Assembly (NCBI RefSeq): GCF_011761985.1
Contig: NZ_JAASQT010000001.1
Coordinates: 124,001 to 188,000 of the forward strand
DNA: 64,000 bases
Reading direction: 5' to 3'
DNA from: Brevundimonas terrae
GTDB lineage: Bacteria; Pseudomonadota; Alphaproteobacteria; Caulobacterales; Caulobacteraceae
Shown one piece after another: positions 62,121 to 64,000 of the stretch (positions are counted from its first letter, which is position 1; the number at the start of each line of letters is the position of its first letter). The notes beneath the pieces were generated by a model. That model had not been told where the DNA came from. It saw only the letters and a program-made list of their open reading frames with translations, and did not search any database. The translations under genes were made by a program, and so were the position numbers.

Positions 62121-62729
62121 TCACAGGGTGCTCTCCGGCAGACCCCGCCCCCCAAGGTCGGACTCCAGAACGGCAAACAACAGATGGTCTGCCCACACCC
62201 CGTTAATTTTCAAATAAGCCTTGGCCGTTCCTTCGTGACGGAAGCCCGCCTTTTCCAGAACCCGTTTCGATGCATGGTTGTGTGGCACACACGCCGCCTC
62301 GACGCGATGCAACATCAGGTTGTCGAACGCAAAGTCCAGCAGGGTCTCTACCGCCGCCGTTCCGCGCCCCTCGCCTGCATAGGGACGACCGATCCAGTAG
62401 CCCAGCGTCCCTGTCTCGGCCACGCCGCGACGGATATTGGACAGGGTGATCGCGCCGGTCAGGGCACCCGTCGCCTCGTCGATGACAAAAAAGGGATAGG
62501 CGGTGCCCAGTTCCATTTCGCGGTCATAGATGGACAGGCGGCGCTTGAAGGCGGCACGGCTCAGATCATCCTCGCCCCATGCCGGCTCCCACGGTTGCAG
62601 ATAGTCGCGCGATGCCTCGCGCAGGTCTGCCCACGGGTGGTAATCCAGCGCACGCGGGGCACGCAGGATCACACCCGGTCCATGCAGGACCGGCCCGCTA
62701 TTTCCCGATTTCCAGTCAAACAGGGCCAT
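62121..62729 (-). CDS. GNAT acetyltransferase (RimJ/RimL type)
   Basis: The 202-residue protein has the GNAT segments GYWIGRPYAGEGRGTAAVE (acetyl-CoA loop) and HNHASKRVLEKAGFRHEG. An in-frame GTG at 62735 is an alternative start. It resembles ribosomal-protein-alanine acetyltransferases. The substrate is not determined. Confidence 0.88.
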   Translation of the reverse strand: MALFDWKSGNSGPVLHGPGVILRAPRALDYHPWADLREASRDYLQPWEPAWGEDDLSRAAFKRRLSIYDREMELGTAYPFFVIDEATGALTGAITLSNIRRGVAETGTLGYWIGRPYAGEGRGTAAVETLLDFAFDNLMLHRVEAACVPHNHASKRVLEKAGFRHEGTAKAYLKINGVWADHLLFAVLESDLGGRGLPESTL

Positions 62730-62776
62730 CGGCACCCATTTACGCCCTTATGCCGCTGTCGCGAAAGGGCGCAGTC

Positions 62777-64000
62777 TCAACTTGAGTGCGACTTGATTGT
62801 GGATGCAAAGGCTTTTGCCGCCTTGATCGCCGATTTCGGCCCCAGAACAGCCGAGGCCGTGCGACCGTCTTCCAGCAGCTCTTTGCCGAAACGCAGCATA
62901 TCGGCGGCGGTTACCGCCTCCAGCGAATCAACCAGGGTTTCCGACGCCACGGGGGCCCCGTAAACTAGCGCCTGCGTGGCATGGCGGGCCGAGCGGTTGG
63001 CCGCGCTTTCATCGGCCATCCATAGCCCTGCGGCCATCACCGCCTTGGCCCGTTGCAGTTCGGCCTCGGTCGGACCGCCTGTGGCCAGTTCCACCACCTG
63101 TTCGGCACAGACCTGCGCCAGTTCCTGCGAACGCTCGGCGGCAGCCCCCGCATAGATGCCGATCAGACCGATATCGTCATACGGTTCCATATAGGCGTCG
63201 ATGGCATAGGCCAGACCGCGTTCCTCGCGGGCCGACTGGAACAGGCGCGATGCCATGCCCCCGCCCAGTATCTCGGTAAACAGACGCGCCACCGGCATGT
63301 CCGCCGATTTCGCATCGGGCCCGACCATCTGGAACACCAGATTGGCCTGTTCGATCTTGCGGGCCATGCGGGCCTCGCCGCCGATAAACTCGGCAGGCAC
63401 CACTTCGGGCGCGGGACTGGCCACGGCAGAGCCGAACCATTGCTCGGCCAGTTTCAGGAACTCGTCCTCGTCCACACCGCCAGAGATCGACACCACCATG
63501 CGGTCCGGCGAATAGAGTGCCGCCCGCCATTGAGAAATCATCTCGCGCGTGACCGGCTTCAGGCTCTCGACCGAACCCAGAATAGGCCGCCCCAGCGACT
63601 GGTCGAAAAAGGCCGTGGCCTGCGCCATTTCGAAAACATGGTCGTCGGGCGTATCGAAAGCTTCGGCGATTTCCTGCGCCACCACATCTTTTTCGCGCTC
63701 GATCTCGACCGGATCCAGCGTCGGACGCAGGACCAGATCGGACAGCACCTGCATCGACAGGCCCAGCGCCCCGTCCACACCGCGCACATCGAAACTGGTG
63801 CGCTCATAGCCGGTGGCGGCATTGATCGAGCCACCTGTCGCCTCGATCCGCTCGACAATCTCGCGTGCGCCCATATCGCCCGCGCCCTTGAACACCAGAT
63901 GCTCCAGGAAGTGCGACCAGCCCGACTGGGCCTCGCTTTCCAAGCGCGCTCCGCCTGCGACGGCAACATTCAGGGCAAAGGTGCGACGACCGTCCAGCGG
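62777..64000 (-). CDS. M16-family zinc peptidase, N terminus cut by window edge
   Basis: The visible 407 residues carry the inverted zinc motif HFLEH, then the GSINAATGYERTSFDV segment and the distal Glu region IEREKDVVAQEIAE, and a C-terminal M16_C-like half (ILGGGMASRLFQSAREERGLAY). The reading frame continues beyond base 64000, so the first residues are missing; only about 20-25 are likely lacking. It is related to mitochondrial processing peptidase-like bacterial M16 enzymes. Confidence 0.9.
   Translation of the reverse strand, partial: PLDGRRTFALNVAVAGGARLESEAQSGWSHFLEHLVFKGAGDMGAREIVERIEATGGSINAATGYERTSFDVRGVDGALGLSMQVLSDLVLRPTLDPVEIEREKDVVAQEIAEAFDTPDDHVFEMAQATAFFDQSLGRPILGSVESLKPVTREMISQWRAALYSPDRMVVSISGGVDEDEFLKLAEQWFGSAVASPAPEVVPAEFIGGEARMARKIEQANLVFQMVGPDAKSADMPVARLFTEILGGGMASRLFQSAREERGLAYAIDAYMEPYDDIGLIGIYAGAAAERSQELAQVCAEQVVELATGGPTEAELQRAKAVMAAGLWMADESAANRSARHATQALVYGAPVASETLVDSLEAVTAADMLRFGKELLEDGRTASAVLGPKSAIKAAKAFASTIKSHSS

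Noticed and set aside
1..64000. CRISPR arrays, tRNA, rRNA, insertion sequences or phage genes
   Set aside because: I saw no regularly spaced repeats, no transposase or integrase frame, and no tRNA-like or rRNA-like sequence by eye; a dedicated scan could still find short remnants.

Overview
The window is a chromosomal segment of an alphaproteobacterium. The gene content of the right third (rsmE-gshA, phaB, an alphaproteobacterial DUF4908-type secreted protein, a MerR-fadE pair, plant-type GshA) and the promoter style fit Caulobacterales best, with Sphingomonadales as the alternative. I assign this from gene content only. I see no rRNA, tRNA, CRISPR array, insertion sequence or integrase. The coding density is high and no gene is visibly frameshifted. 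The genes at both window edges are cut.

Region 1 (1-43.3 kb) is a near-complete steroid-degradation locus. Rings A/B are covered by ketosteroid isomerase (40812), 3-ketosteroid delta1-dehydrogenase KstD (5764), KshA-type Rieske 9alpha-hydroxylases (21053, plus a second one cut at the left edge), the HsaA/HsaB monooxygenase, the extradiol dioxygenase HsaC, the C-C hydrolase HsaD and HsaE/HsaG/HsaF for the released dienoate. Rings C/D are covered by FadD3-like CoA ligase, IpdF, FadE30, EchA20, IpdA/IpdB, IpdC, a FadE31/32-like heteromer, FadA6, a MaoC hydratase, two more thiolase or crotonase-type enzymes and several SDRs. Two TonB-dependent receptors are the likely outer-membrane entry route. 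The genes form minus-strand operons (cut Rieske-amidohydrolase-FadD-SDR; OYE-SnoaL-FadD3; TonB receptor; kshA; two Lrp genes; hsaA-D-B-E-G-F) and plus-strand operons (SDR-kstD-SDR-fadE-fadE30-ferredoxin-SnoaL; TonB receptor-SDR; hsaC-ipdAB-...-thiolase, 15 genes over 13 kb).

No KstR/KstR2-type TetR regulator is in the window. Instead two translationally coupled Lrp/AsnC regulators (22488-23479) sit in the middle of the locus, and a short element, consensus TACGCAAA or its complement, recurs in nearly every promoter-bearing gap of the steroid region. This looks like the operator of an undescribed steroid regulon. The kshA and hsaA promoters share a 17-base block (14 of 17 identical) with the element placed in the -35/-10 spacer.

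Region 2 (43.4-47.1 kb) holds a MerR regulator with two palindromes at its promoter and two acyl-CoA dehydrogenases, probably general fatty-acid or branched-chain oxidation. Region 3 (47.1-64 kb) is housekeeping: bestrophin-type channel, UbiB, RsmE, GshA, PhaB, DUF4908-like protein, GloB, a methyltransferase, SixA-like phosphatase, DUF952, PyrD, a hybrid histidine kinase, a peroxiredoxin, YqgE/AlgH, a GGDEF/EAL protein, a GNAT acetyltransferase and an M16 peptidase cut by the right edge.
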